This document shows positions 47,163 through 58,914 of a stretch of DNA of 64,000 nucleotides, piece after piece (positions within the stretch are counted from its first letter, which is position 1; each line of letters starts with the position of its first letter). The position numbers and the translations under genes were made by a program. Source of the stretch: Endocalyx cinctus (Eukaryota; Ascomycota; Sordariomycetes; Amphisphaeriales; Apiosporaceae). The stretch covers positions 2,118,168-2,182,167 of the forward strand of contig BCKC01000003.1 in assembly GCA_001600455.1 (NCBI GenBank). The letters run 5' to 3'. Under the pieces are notes generated by a model. It was not told the origin of the DNA, searched no databases, and saw only the letters and a program-made list of their open reading frames with translations.

Positions 47163-49104
47163 TTAGAATGTGCTAGTTGCTAATCGGCTAGCAGCATTTC
47201 GGGCATCGACACGATCTTCGTCATCTTCCTCGGCGAGTCCAGGTAGTCCTCGAGCACCTGGAGATCCCAGCCCTCCTGTGACTTGGCCATTTTCGGGTGC
47301 CTCTTCCTCCGCGACATGACTACCCATCAGGCTTCCCGAAACGCTTCTAGCGAGATTGTCATTACGCCGAGGAACACCACTCCAAGCGTCACCTTTGGGA
47401 CCTTGGCTAGCGGCAAGACTGGAACGCCGAATTGTGGGATGGGATTCCCGTCCAAGGCGACTCAGGCCGCCTGAAGAATCGATAGCTCGGATATCAGGTC
47501 GTACACTTTCGAGGAGTGACAAAATCCGTCGTTCTGCTTCGATTTCACGTGTAACGTATTCACGGATACTCAAGCGCAAGTCGGCCGAGGTCCGCGCAAA
47601 CCATTTACGCTTCTCATTGACCAAGTTCTGCGTAACTCGAGTCGTCTTATGCATGAGTTCTAACTCATGCTCCCTAGCTTCATCCAGAGAGGAGATGGCT
47701 TCATCCACTTTCTCTCTTCGTACATTGGAGCTAGCTTTGAGCCTGTCAGCCGCGTTGAGTTTACTGCGGGTACTTTCCTGAGCTTGGAGAAACTCGCGAA
47801 TTAGGAGTTGACGATTTGTCAAAGTCTCCTTAACAATGAATGCATCCTGGGAGTGATACTGGAAAGGGTCGCTGAGGGTCGTTGCTTCAGCAGTTGCCTG
47901 AGCCGCATGACAGTCTCCGACTGTCTGGATTACCTTTCCCAATTTTCGATAGGCACTCGCAAGCCCTTGATGTAGTTCCTGGGTATTCATCAAGCCGAGC
48001 TTAACCCCGAAGTCAGACTCAGCAAGTCCGATACCTATTGGTCGTTAGCTACGGTTATCATCCGATCGAAAATATGTAGAATAACAAACCCCGGCGAGAT
48101 TTGACAAGGCGGTCGACCTTGTGTCCTGCATCCATGGATCCTAGGTAAAACAATTTGACTATGGGTCTGGCATCTGATAACTCGGGAGTATCGTCGGGCG
48201 GTGGCGCAAATTGTTTCAGTACCTTCCTCCTAACACCAGTTGCTGGCTGCTTCCGCTTGACCATGGGGCTGTAACCAAAATCGCTCTCGACAAACAGGAC
48301 CATCTCATCGTCCCTCATCAGTACCTCGTTACTGCATACATAATTGAACCATCTCTGCATAAGGGCCTTGACTCTATTCTCGTCCTCTTCTGTTCCAGCG
48401 CCGGCGGATGTTACTGCTGGCGGAACAGCAGGGACAATCGCTTCAGGGTTGGCGGATACCAGATGTTGTGCGAATTTGATGAATTCAGAGTGTAGTCGTC
48501 GGACATCGCGGAATTGGGTAGTTCGAAAGCTTGGCATATTGGTCTGAAATCATTCGCATTAGTGACTCAAGGGTTTGAAATGGTAGGGGTAAACGGGGAA
48601 GGTATTGCATACATGAACATCGAATCTCAAAATAGGATCTTTTTTCCCCGTTCGCTCAAGGCTAGTAATCTTTGCCTGTAGCTTGTATTGGGGACCTGGT
48701 CTTCGAACTGGTCTTTGCTCTCCTGGAGAGGGTACTCCATTTCCTGAGGGGGTCCTTTGGGGTTGCGGCTGTTGCGGGTTTTGCGGCGCATCCTGCTGCT
48801 GTTGCGGTGGCGGCTCAATCTCAGAGACCGGTTGCTGCGACGATTCTGACGGCTCCGAAGGGTCATATGCAGTTGTAGACGCATTGCTGCTAGCAGTACC
48901 GGGTCGCCTGAATGCGTCAATACCTGGATCTTCATGTGCGAAACCATTACCCGAGTCCTGCGTCCCATATTGGTAGGAAGATTGAGAATTGTCTATCGAA
49001 CTGAAGCCGGATGGATTACGCCGTGGCGAGGCAGGCGGTGATGAACCCCACGGTGAGGCACCAGCAGGGTGCTCATCATCGGGTATTGACGAGCGATAAT
49101 CCAT
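47163..49104 (-). CDS. vps17: vacuolar protein sorting protein 17 (retromer SNX-BAR)
   Basis: Model: complement(join(47163..48034,48090..48543,48613..49104)), 605 residues. Vps17 pairs with Vps5 as the membrane-tubulating SNX-BAR half of fungal retromer, returning sorting receptors from endosome to Golgi. A disordered Ser/Pro/Gln N-terminus (residues 1-135) is followed by the PX domain (about 140-260). The PX domain contains HTNMPSFRTTQFRDVRRLHSEF and the degenerate lipid-binding region typical of Vps17. The BAR-type helical region (about 300-500) shows long heptad-like stretches (LNAADRLKASSNVRREKVDEA, HELELMHKTTRVTQNL). A short disordered tail follows. Introns are 69 and 55 bp; the second has a GCTAAC branch and a GTTTGT donor. 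It is divergent from MEF2. Assignment as Vps17 rather than Vps5 rests on the FRTTQFRDVRR pattern and the short N-terminal arm. Confidence 0.88.
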
Positions 49105-49774
49105 TATTTACGTCTCAAAACTTATGTAGATGGAAATCGGGGGGAGATTAGGATGGTAAGGGAAACGAAACCCGTGCTGATACGTCGATAACAAGTGACA
49201 ATCGAATTATTGACCTGCTTGTCTCCTAGCGTAGCGTAATTCTATCTATCGGCCTAAAGCACAGGATAGTGCTGCACTATATGATGTTAACAAATGGCAT
49301 ATATGCAAATAGTGCATAGATAAATACTAGATACATACCAGTGGCAATCAAAGATTCCTGAAAGTTATCTTATAGTGGCGACGTTAAAGGAAATATGAAG
49401 CTTGCGCCAAAGCCGAAATGCTTCAAAGTCAGAGTTCACCAACGATGTAATATGATGATACATACTTACATAGGTAGCGCAGCGAAATATGGCTAAGCGG
49501 CATATGATTAAATCGAATTTAAGCTTACATAATAATAATAACATCCAAGTGGACCTTACCTTAGATTGACATATTCTTACTTAAGAGGTAACTTATATAA
49601 GCCCCGATATAGGTAGTACTTATATTCACTTACCTAGCATCGTGAAATCACTCAATTATCAAATAAATTCCTTTTCGGTTGAATTATACGAATACATCCA
49701 TGGATATATCATCTCATTTGTAACACCCTGATCAGGCAGAATATCAATTAAATGTCAAAATATTTTCTGCTGGT
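49105..49774. other. divergent promoter region of VPS17 and MEF2
   Basis: AT-rich, with an ATA/ATAATAATAATAAC tract near 49530-49545. Both promoters should lie here; no specific operator was recognised. Confidence 0.5.
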
Positions 49775-52287
49775 ATGATCTCATTAGCACCTACGTTTAG
49801 GGCACACCTAGGATCTTGGACCCTACTCAGATCGCGATGTCTTCTTTCTCGATGCAGGAGCACTAGCTATGGATTTCGACAGATCACGACGTCGTCTACT
49901 GGCCAGAGTGCTTCTGGGATCAATTACGTCCGCAATATAGGTATCGTAGCTCACGTCGATGCGGGGAAGACAACAACTACTGAGCAGATGCTCTACAATA
50001 GCGGAGCTCTAAGACACGCAGGAAGTAAGATTGTCTAAAGATGGGTTGAGTCAGGTCTACGTATAATTATGCTGAACTGACTCTGATTTCAGATGTCGAT
50101 ACCGGTGACACCGTCACCGATTTCCTGCCCATGGAGAGAAAACGAGGTATCACGATTCAATCAGCTGCTATTACCTTTGCTTGGCCTAAGAAAGAAGATG
50201 CAACTCCGCAAAATGAACAGCATATTATCAACTTGATCGACACTCCTGGTCACGTTGATTTCAGGTTTGAGGTTGAGAGATGTATGCCCATTCTCGATGG
50301 TGCAGTCTGCGTCATTGATGGTGTCGAGGGCGTCGAGGCCCACACCGAGAGAGTATGGGCTTCCGCCCAAGAATTCAAGGTTCCGAGGATTATTTTTGTC
50401 AATAAGCTCGACCGTGACGGCGCATCATTCAAAAAGTCTGTACAAGATATCGGAACGAAACTAAACGGCATGCCTCTCGTGTGCCAAATACCTTGGTGGG
50501 GCAACGATACTGTTAAAGGAGTAGTAGACGTTATCACTGGTAGTGTTGTCAGCTGGGCCGGAACAGGCGATACGTTCGATGAATTATCATCCAAGTCACT
50601 TGAAGGACCTATTAAAGAAGAACTCGGAGTTGCCCGGGAAAGACTTGTCGAACTTCTTTGCGAGCATGATGATGAATTACTAGAGTTATGGACAACCCAT
50701 GGGAAAGACTTAGCCAATGCCGATATCAGGAAGAGTATTCGTCGTGTCATCAAAGACGGCAATGGCTCACTTATCCCCGTGTTTGCCGGTTCAAGTTTAA
50801 AAAACATAGGGGTTATGCCTTTGCTCGACGCGGTTAATAAATATTTACCCAGTCCTCTAGGTCGGCCAGAACTAGAGGTCCGTATCGGCCAGAAGTATGA
50901 GTCTTTTAACAATGTTGCAAATAAACATAAATCGTCACGGATCGAAGCGCTAGCTTCGGTGTTTAAGGTCGTGAATGACCCACACCGGGGTATACTCACT
51001 TTTGTGAGGGTCTATTACGGATCGCTTAAGAAAAATAAACCGATGTGGAACTCCAATCTGCAAGAATTCGAGAAAGGCCTCAATATGTTGCAAATTTCAG
51101 CAGACAAGACAAATGAAATCCCATATCTTTCCACCGGGCAGATAGGTGCTATAACCGGCTTAAAGGCCGCTCGAACGGGTGATACTTTCATAACTTTTAG
51201 CACCAACAAGGCTCCTACTGGGGATATTAAGAATATGCAGGTGCGTCCACCTGATATTCCACCTGCGGTGGCGTTTGCTATCGTTGAAGCGGAGAATCTC
51301 ACGGGGGCCAAAGCTCTTGACGAGGCCTTACATAATATCACCCGGGAGGATCCAAGCCTGAGATGGTCAAAGGATGAGAAAACAGACCTAAACACCCTCT
51401 CAGGGATGGGAACACTTCATCTAGAAGTTGCCAGAGACCGTCTCGAGAACTATTATAAGATCCAGGCTCATTGGGGCAAAACTCAGGTGGACTATAAAGA
51501 AGCTGTAACTTCATCAACATCTGCTCGCGCAGTACATACAAAGACCGTAGGCGGCAAAATAGGAAAGGCCGCCTGTTCAGTGACGATTGAGCCCCTTGAA
51601 GAGCATCATCGCGATGGCCTGAGGGATACTTTTATCGAACGTGACGGGAATATAATTCAAGTCTCAATCCTTGGGGAGACTGACGATATTGATGCGGAAA
51701 CCACCAAGCATCATCTAATGAACGGAGTGATAGCGGCAGTAGTAAGGGGACCCAGACGTAACTCTCCAATGCACCAGTGTCTTGTCAACGTTACATATGA
51801 TATGACGACCGATTATTTTGGATCAGCATCGGGTGCTGTCCTTTTCGGTGCGGCCCATGAAGCTACCAGAACGGCCATGAGAGAGGCCCAGCAGCAGGGA
51901 GCTATTGTTATATTAGAGCCCGTTATGAGAGTCACGATCGTGTGTCCTGAGTCTGTTGCTGCAAATGTTCAGCATGATATACATTCTGGCCGCGGCGGCC
52001 AAGTGCTCGAAATCAATGATTTACAGAGCTCCTCTTCCGGCGATGATATGAAAATCGATATCGCAGACATATACGCGCCTCCAGATCCCTACGAGTTCCA
52101 AGCAAGCCTTCGAGAGGACCGGAAGGGACGTCTGCGAAAACTCCAGATTATCGCCCAGGTACCCCTCGCCGAAATGCTCGAGTACGACAACGTACTCCGC
52201 GGGAAGACTTCAGGACGTCACTCTCTTACGATGGAGCTGGACAAATTTGATGTTGTTACTGGTGCGAGGGAGAAGGCCCTTCTCTAA
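49775..52287 (+). CDS. mef2: mitochondrial elongation factor G2 / ribosome-releasing factor 2
   Basis: Model: join(49775..50024,50093..52287), 814 residues, close to the usual fungal Mef2 length. This translational GTPase works with mitochondrial RRF to split ribosomes after termination. The N-terminus is Arg/Ser-rich with few acidic residues ([20 protein letters not shown]), a mitochondrial targeting sequence. GTPase motifs are in order: [13 protein letters not shown] (G1), RGITIQSAA (G2), DTPGHVDF (G3), NKLDRDGA (G4). The domain II to V EF-G architecture follows ([24 protein letters not shown] in domain V). The 68-bp intron lies within the G1-G2 segment and gives [14 protein letters not shown]. 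The EF-G2-type sequence favours Mef2 over the translocase Mef1, although separating the two firmly would need a tree. Confidence 0.9.
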
Positions 52288-53308
52288 ACGCCCAACGGTA
52301 TCACGACACCATTCAAAGTAGCTTGTTAAAAAAACATGCTAAGATATTTCATGTATAATTATGGTAAAAAGAGCGTATAAATCAAAAATAATATATTTCA
52401 ATACTGGGATGTGATATCATAGTGCGATTGTCATGGGACCTGTGAAAGTTATTGTGTTTGGTTGTCATGGGTACGTTTCATATTCTGCATGTTGGTTAAT
52501 TCAACTTACATAGCCTACAAACCCGACACAGGCTCAGCTCCAGCCAGCCTTCTTCAATATTACGATTAACTTTTCACTTTATTCTTACGGTGGAAATAAC
52601 ATGCAATCTAATAATTCAAGGCTGCCTCTGAGATTAGTATTTGGCATCGTTTCAAGGACAAATCCTGCCTGGCAACTGTGTTGGGTGGCTCGGCTCATTG
52701 CCATGGTCGTGGGTACGGCCACGGGTATGGCCGCGGGTACGGCTCCGCCGTTTGCATTTAATGCACTGAAAAAAAAAACACAAGTACGCGACAAAAGTGC
52801 CTAATCTCACAGTTTAGTAATCCAAATACACCATAGTCTATCTCTTTCGTTTGCAAGAAGCATATGCGCGGCTTTCTCAGGCCCCCTTGACGGGCCTTTG
52901 CAGTTGGGTTGCTACGTATCTCCTCCTTGAGAGCCCGTCCAATGAAAGATTGAGATTTCGTTTGTGTGAATACCCATGCGCGAGATGTGGAATAACTCTA
53001 TTATGGGAAGTACTTGGTGGCCTCCTTCTGAGAATATCGACTGTGCTCTCAAAATATGACTCTATTTCTGTGAGCTCCTGTTATCCCTTATTCTTGGGGT
53101 ATGGATATATTTCTCTAAGTCCCTCTTATTTATAAGTTGACTCGCCTTCCATTCTTTCCCATACTATCTAACCCGCTTTTCCTCTATATCTCTCATACAA
53201 AACATCTCATAACCTTCATAACATTCGTAAATATTTCCTGTCTATATACATAGTACCAATCGACCCCAATTATCAGTCTCTTCCAGAAATACTCCTTGAG
53301 TCTCGACA
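52288..53308. other. intergenic with a short GC-rich tandem repeat
   Basis: Spacer before the dynamin-like gene. It contains three imperfect 12-bp units (52711-52746) and an A-run at about 52769-52777. Short open frames around these repeats are unsupported. Confidence 0.5.
52711..52746. repeat. three 12-bp tandem units
   Basis: Units GGGTACGGCCAC, GGGTATGGCCGC and GGGTACGGCTCC follow one another directly, differing at a few positions. The GC-rich block stands out from the AT-rich surroundings. Confidence 0.75.
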
Positions 53309-56170
53309 ATGACTTACGCTAGTATCAATCAGCAGCGTCCCCAAGGCAATCTTGCCATCCTGACTAAAGTCGACAAGCTTCGCGAGTTCATTGGCACAAG
53401 AATTGCGCTGCCTCAGGTTCGTCTACAAGGAAGCCTTCAATCTTTTGATGATTCTATAACTGACTGGGGGCCTATGTTTAGCTTGTTGTCGTGGGTGATC
53501 AGTCCTCGGGAAAGAGTTCCGTACTCGAAGGATTGACAGAATTTGCCTTTCCGCGAGCAGCTGAGTTGTGTACTCGATATGCTACGCAGATTACATGCCG
53601 TCGCGAGCTTGAGACTAGCATTGCCGTCTCCATCATCCCAGATCTCGACGCCCCACATCAGGAGCAGGAGCGTGTGAAGGCGTTCCATCGTCGTCTGGAA
53701 GACATGGATCCTAAGACGTTGGCCGACCTCTTTAGAGATGTGAGAAAACATAAATAGTGAGCAGGAGATGGCTCTTTGTGATTAACATTATTTTACTATT
53801 AGGCAAACGAGGCTATGGGTATTAGGAACCCTTCGTCGTCCAGCGCTGCCCCGGCTTTCAGCCAACACATTCTCAAGATTGAGAAACTTGGGCCTGGTGT
53901 AAGATAATCCATCATGACATCAGGAGCTTTTCTAACATTATACTAACTATCTTATAGGAAGAGCACTTCACTGTTATCGACGTGCCTGGTATCTTCCGCA
54001 AGGAGACTGAAGGTCAGATTATAGAACGTTCTTATTCATAAGATATCAAATGCTGAGTTTAATTTCACCAGGAATCACTACGGAGTCTGATATCGAGCTC
54101 GTAAGAAACATGGTGAAAAAGTACAGTAAGTATTCTCGTTCGTTACAATGGGGAACCAGAAGCTGACACCTACAATAGTGGCCGATTCGCGAACGATGTA
54201 AGCACTTTGCCTCGTATCCCTTTCCGCTTTCAATTCTGACGAATACGATTTAGCATTCTTGCCATCATGCCAAGTAACGTCGACCCTGCAACTCAGGAGA
54301 TCCTGTAAGTACAGCTAGGTCCGCGTTTTTGGGCAGGATATTTCTGATGATAATGGTAATTATATAGGAAACTGGCGAAGAAAGTCGATCCCGGCATGCA
54401 GCGGACAATGGCGGTCCTTACGAAACCTGACTTGGCGATTGAGAGCACAACGAAGCAGATCGCCATTGATCACGTTAGCGGCAAGAGGAGCGACTTAACG
54501 CTCGGTTATTACATAGTTAAGAACCGTGGACCCGATGCTGGAGATATGACTCTCGAGCAGGGCAAGAGAGATGAGCAAAAATTCTTCTCTGACGAACCTT
54601 GGTCAAAGATCAGGGGCACGGGCAGAGTGGGTATTGACGCGCTAAAGACCCGAGTGCGCGATCTCTTGAGCGAACTGATCAAGAGGGAATTTCCCAAGCT
54701 CAAATCAGAGGTGTCAAACTCATTGAAGACACTCGAAAACGAATTGAGAACTATGGGGTTCTCCAGGAACGACCAACATTCTCAGCGAGCGTATCTGAGC
54801 AGAATCAGCGAGGCATTCCAGAATTTGACGAGAAATGCGGTAAACGCGCAGTACACAAGCAGCGACGTCTTCGACCGACACGACCTTAGACTCATCACTC
54901 GCATCGTTGAGGCAAATGAAGAATTTTCCGATGAGATTTGGAAAAGGGGACATATGAGATCCTTTGCGAAAGATTTCGAAACCAACGAGGAGGATGCTCC
55001 CAGCCACAGTTCGTCTTCAGCTCAATCTGAACCAGAAATATTGTCAGAAGCGGAGGTTGAGTATGAGCTGGATGACGAGATCGATCTTGATGCAGATGAT
55101 TATCCTGACCTGCGGGACCTTTTTGATATACCCGATGCCCCAGTCCTTCACTCAAGCGGTGATACTATCATGGCATATATTGAAGAGGTCTACAAGGCGA
55201 GCCGAGGGCAGGATCTTGGTACAGTGAGTGTTTCCTTACAATCATAGATGATGCTCACGAGCTCGACTAACTAACCAACCTTCCGTAGTTCGGCAGCGGT
55301 CTTCTGGCTACTATGTTTAAAGAACAATCAAGGAAATGGGAACACATCACGCTCTGCCATATGCGTAAAGTAATCCTCAGTATTCATCATTTTGTCGTAC
55401 AGGTACTCGAGGCCACCTGCCCGGACCGAAAAGTACTAGCCGAATTATGGGATGGGTTCCTCCTCGAGGAGCTACGTAAGTCCTATATCAGGGCCATTGA
55501 TCAAGCTAAATTTCTACTCGAAATCGAACGCGAAGAGGTTCCCTTGACCATGAACCACTATTTTAATGATAACCTCCAGAAGGACCAAATGAGTCGATTG
55601 GCTTCGAAAATCGAGGAGCTCGGTACTGCGGTAGCTGGGACAATGGCAGGCGACGGGACAGCCACCTGGAACGCGGGAATTCACATTAAGAAATCTCAGC
55701 TACAGAGCATTTCTGTCAACAAGGCAAACTCTGAGCACGTTCGAGAATATATGGTAAGCTTAATTCCTTGATGATTCTCTGACAAGTCATCAGAACGCAT
55801 CCGGAGTGGAAAGTTGTTGCGGAGTCGTATCCTAATTACTCTCCTGTTCTTTTTGTGTGCAAATTCTCGGGATATTTGGTTACTAACTTTAAACGTCTCT
55901 ACATAGCACGATGTTTTGAAAAGCTATTACAAGGTTGCTCGAAAGCGATTCGTCGACGTTATTTGTCAGCAGGCCATCAATCATTATCTATTGCATGATA
56001 AATCGGGACCGCTCAAAATTTTCAGCACGCAAATGGTACTCGGGCTCAACGAGGAGCAACTAGACATGCTCGCGGCCGAGGATATGCCAGTGAAGCAACG
56101 ACGAGAAAAATTGGCGCAAGATATCAAGAACTTCGAGAATGCGCTGAAAGTTCTGAGAGGTTCAAGTTGA
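53309..56170 (+). CDS. dynamin/Mx-like large GTPase
   Basis: Model: join(53309..53416,53482..53739,53803..53898,53958..54012,54072..54125,54179..54197,54254..54304,54368..55223,55289..55753,55907..56170), 741 residues. Dynamin-family GTPases self-assemble on membranes or other targets. G motifs are intact: GDQSSGKSS at 41-49, DVPG at 162-165, TKPD at 232-235. The middle/stalk region carries an acidic insert (YELDDEIDLDADDYPDL). The GTPase effector domain is in the last exon (655-741, HDVLKSYYKVARKRFVDVICQQAINHYLL, given in parts as YYKVARKRFVD and QAINHYLL). No PH or proline-rich domain is present. This, and the sequence style, match the fungal accessory Mx-like group rather than Vps1 or Dnm1. 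All nine introns keep frame; exon 6 is only 19 nt. The cellular role is unknown. Confidence 0.9.
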
Positions 56171-56954
56171 ATCGTTCTTTGATTTTCCATAGGTCTGAGA
56201 TGCATGGGGTTATGACTCCGGCCTATCTGCGCAGTTGGGGTGAAAATGTTGTGATACGGTGAGATCTTAATTGGTTCTCTTTTACTCTTGTACGATAGTT
56301 ACACATCGCCATCAAATTCAAGACCGGAGTTATACCCGTGGACATAGCTACATGTATTAGTGAGAATAATACGACTTTACGTAAAGTGAAAGGACCGAAC
56401 CCGGCTTCATCATCACAACTTTAGGGACTTAGTACGTCCGTAAACTCGCCGTATATAACCGATAGCGCTTGTCTTCGACAGAGTCAATCGATGTCGGTGG
56501 CGGTGATTTTGACACGCCGTGGTCGAAAGTTAAAAAATATAAGTTGGACGCATATTCATTGGCTCATTACAAGAGATTGGCAAATCAAGAAGTGCGGAGA
56601 CGGAATGAACGGAAAGTATTCGGTGTCCCCCGCACTTAGGGCCGTACTCCCACCTACTTATGTACAGGCAGGGCGTATATTCGGGATGATAAACGTGCGA
56701 GAGGGCAACCGTTATCATCGACAAAGACGCCTCTTAGTTACTGGAAGTGTCCTGTCACTATTAGTTAGGGGTATTTGATCAGCAGGTTAAATTACCATTG
56801 TCAGCTGCCTCTCTGGGCATCAATACTATTAGCTCTATATAACCCGGATCCCCCCTCCCCTTAAATCGCTGAGGGGAAGACTAGCTACTCCCAAGACCTC
56901 TTTTTTTTTTTGGTATATTTCACCGCATCTTGTTATAATCAATCAAGAGGAATC
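56171..56954. other. intergenic
   Basis: Spacer between two tandem plus-strand genes. A 95-codon open frame at 56491-56778 has no recognisable family and is treated as chance. A T-run lies at about 56901-56911 just before the next gene. Confidence 0.45.
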
Positions 56955-58084
56955 ATGTCTCCCCATTCTACTAAAGACGATCTCCAAGGTGCTGCGAGCG
57001 GAAAGGTATTGATCAATTTGGGGCTTTTGACTTCCCCCCTCGACTTGAAAAAAGGAAAAGCTGAAATTAGAACTGTTATTAGTTTCCGAAACCTCCAACT
57101 TTTGAGGACCCGCTCGACCAGCGACAATATCTTAAAGAGAGGTTGGCCCTGGCATTCCGGATCTTCGCTAAATTGGGATTTGACGAAGGGTAAGTTTAAC
57201 AGTTTTTTTTTTTTTTGTTAGTTAATAACCTTTGTTAGCGTTGCCGGGCATATCACGGTTCGCGATCCCATCGAGCCAACCACTTTCTGGGTGAACCCCT
57301 TCGGCGTCGCTTGGCCGCTGTTGAGGTCCTCTGACCTAATCCGAGTTGATCATAACGGTGACATTGTCGAGGGAGGTGCCGTCAAACTTCTCAATGTTGC
57401 TGGTGAGTCATCTCCACCATATTGGTAGATATTATGGGGAGAAACCCACTCGTCTCTACATATTCGGAAGACGCGTCTTACTGAGATACATTATTCCTCC
57501 ATCAACAGCGTACATGATTCACTCGGCTGTACACGAGGCTAGACCGGACATCCAAGCAGTAGCACGTAAGTGATCTCTTCGATTCATTCCAGACCCTTGC
57601 AGGATATACTAAGGAACTCTTTTTTTCTGAAATAGATTCGCACTCGGTCCACGGGCGTGCCTTCTCAACCCTAGGTCGGAATCTGGATACCATCACGCAG
57701 GATTCGTGCGCGTTTTACGAGGACGTCGCTTTATACGAAAGCTTTGGCGGGATCGTGCTCGGGAAGGAAGAGGGGATCAATATCTCGAAAGCACTGGGCC
57801 CGCGCAAAGCAGCCATCCTCTCGAACCACGGACTCATCACGTGCGGTCAGTCAATCGAGAGCTGCGTCTTTTGGTTCGCGAGTCTTGAGAGGTGCTGCCA
57901 GGTTCAACTGCTCGCCGATGCTGCCGCTTCCGGAAGGGACGAGAACGGTCAGACGGTCAAGATCAGCCGCGAGGAGGCCGAGTTCACATACAAGACCGTT
58001 GGCAGCGAAAAAGCGGGCTGGTTCAGCGCTAAGCCCATGTTTGATACCATGGCGCACGAATCTGGACACGATTATAAAATGTAA
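56955..58084 (+). CDS. class II aldolase/adducin-domain protein
   Basis: Model: join(56955..57005,57083..57189,57239..57402,57509..57565,57636..58084), 275 residues, the normal size for this fungal family. The fold binds a divalent metal through histidines. Visible here are GVAGHITVRDP, TFWVNPFGVAW, AYMIHSAVHEARPD, the HSHSVHGRAF metal motif and NHGLITCG. Members include sugar-phosphate aldolases and epimerases, but fungal homologues such as this one are mostly uncharacterised and the substrate cannot be assigned. Introns are 77, 49, 106 and 70 bp. The first has a weaker GTATTG donor, so the first 17 residues are the least certain. The C-terminus ends GHDYKM. It follows the dynamin-like gene on the same strand with 784 bp between. 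Confidence 0.85.
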
Positions 58085-58914
58085 TAAAATTCTTGAAAGA
58101 TTTTAACTCTATTATTTCAATACTTACATCACCTTTCACACATATATATAGAAATAATAAGACGAAAGAGAGATATATATGGGACGTAGTGAATTTGCAT
58201 ATGCTATACTAACAGGCGGCTGCTAAGTTGATGATCTGATAACTTATTAATGGTGGATAAAGTAATATAATGTAGGGTACTCCGTAAAATGCGGGGTTAT
58301 TGCTCAGTATCGCACTAATGAGGCTTAGGGGTCTTATCCCACATGCAAGTCGAGATAAGCTTCGGTGGGACAGGTGGGGTTATGGAGGAGATAATATGTC
58401 AGCCGACGAATGGATTGTATTAGGTTAAGTAGATCAGAATCTATACTCACCTAGTTCCGTCCCTGACAGGATTCGCCTATAAGTACGTGAATTTTGGTGA
58501 TATCGGGCCTGTGCATGAGCTATTTTGGCAACCGCCTGGCCAATTACCATACCATATACTCAATCATAATTAGAAATATGCGTATATTGTACGTTCAGAG
58601 AGAGAAAGAAAATAATTAACTTGAAAAAAAAAAAAAAAGTTTATATATATGCTAGCTAACCTGCTAACTAATTATTTAACTGCACTGTATCGCTTACTTA
58701 CATATGTATACCCCACCAGTGCATACCTAATCATGAAGTGGAGTTTCCGAACAGTCTTAGAAATGGTCAATCCTAGTACGTACATACAGATAAAGCTCTT
58801 GAGAGCTTACAGCTAACTAAAATCTTCAATCGAAAATTTCTCCCTCGCAACTTTTACCATCGCCCTTTTTTCCTTCTACATAGTAATAGTCCCATTTCCT
58901 TACAATACTCAATC
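58085..58914. other. intergenic
   Basis: Contains a third TACTCCGTA copy (58278-58286), dinucleotide AT stretches and an A-run at about 58624-58638. The region should include the TRM4 promoter. No gene was seen. Confidence 0.5.

Noticed and set aside
52585..52804. Overlapping short frames on both strands across the 12-bp repeats
   Set aside because: They are open only because of the repeats; no start context or homology.
56491..56778. 95-codon plus-strand open frame between the dynamin-like and aldolase genes
   Set aside because: No family resemblance; likely chance.
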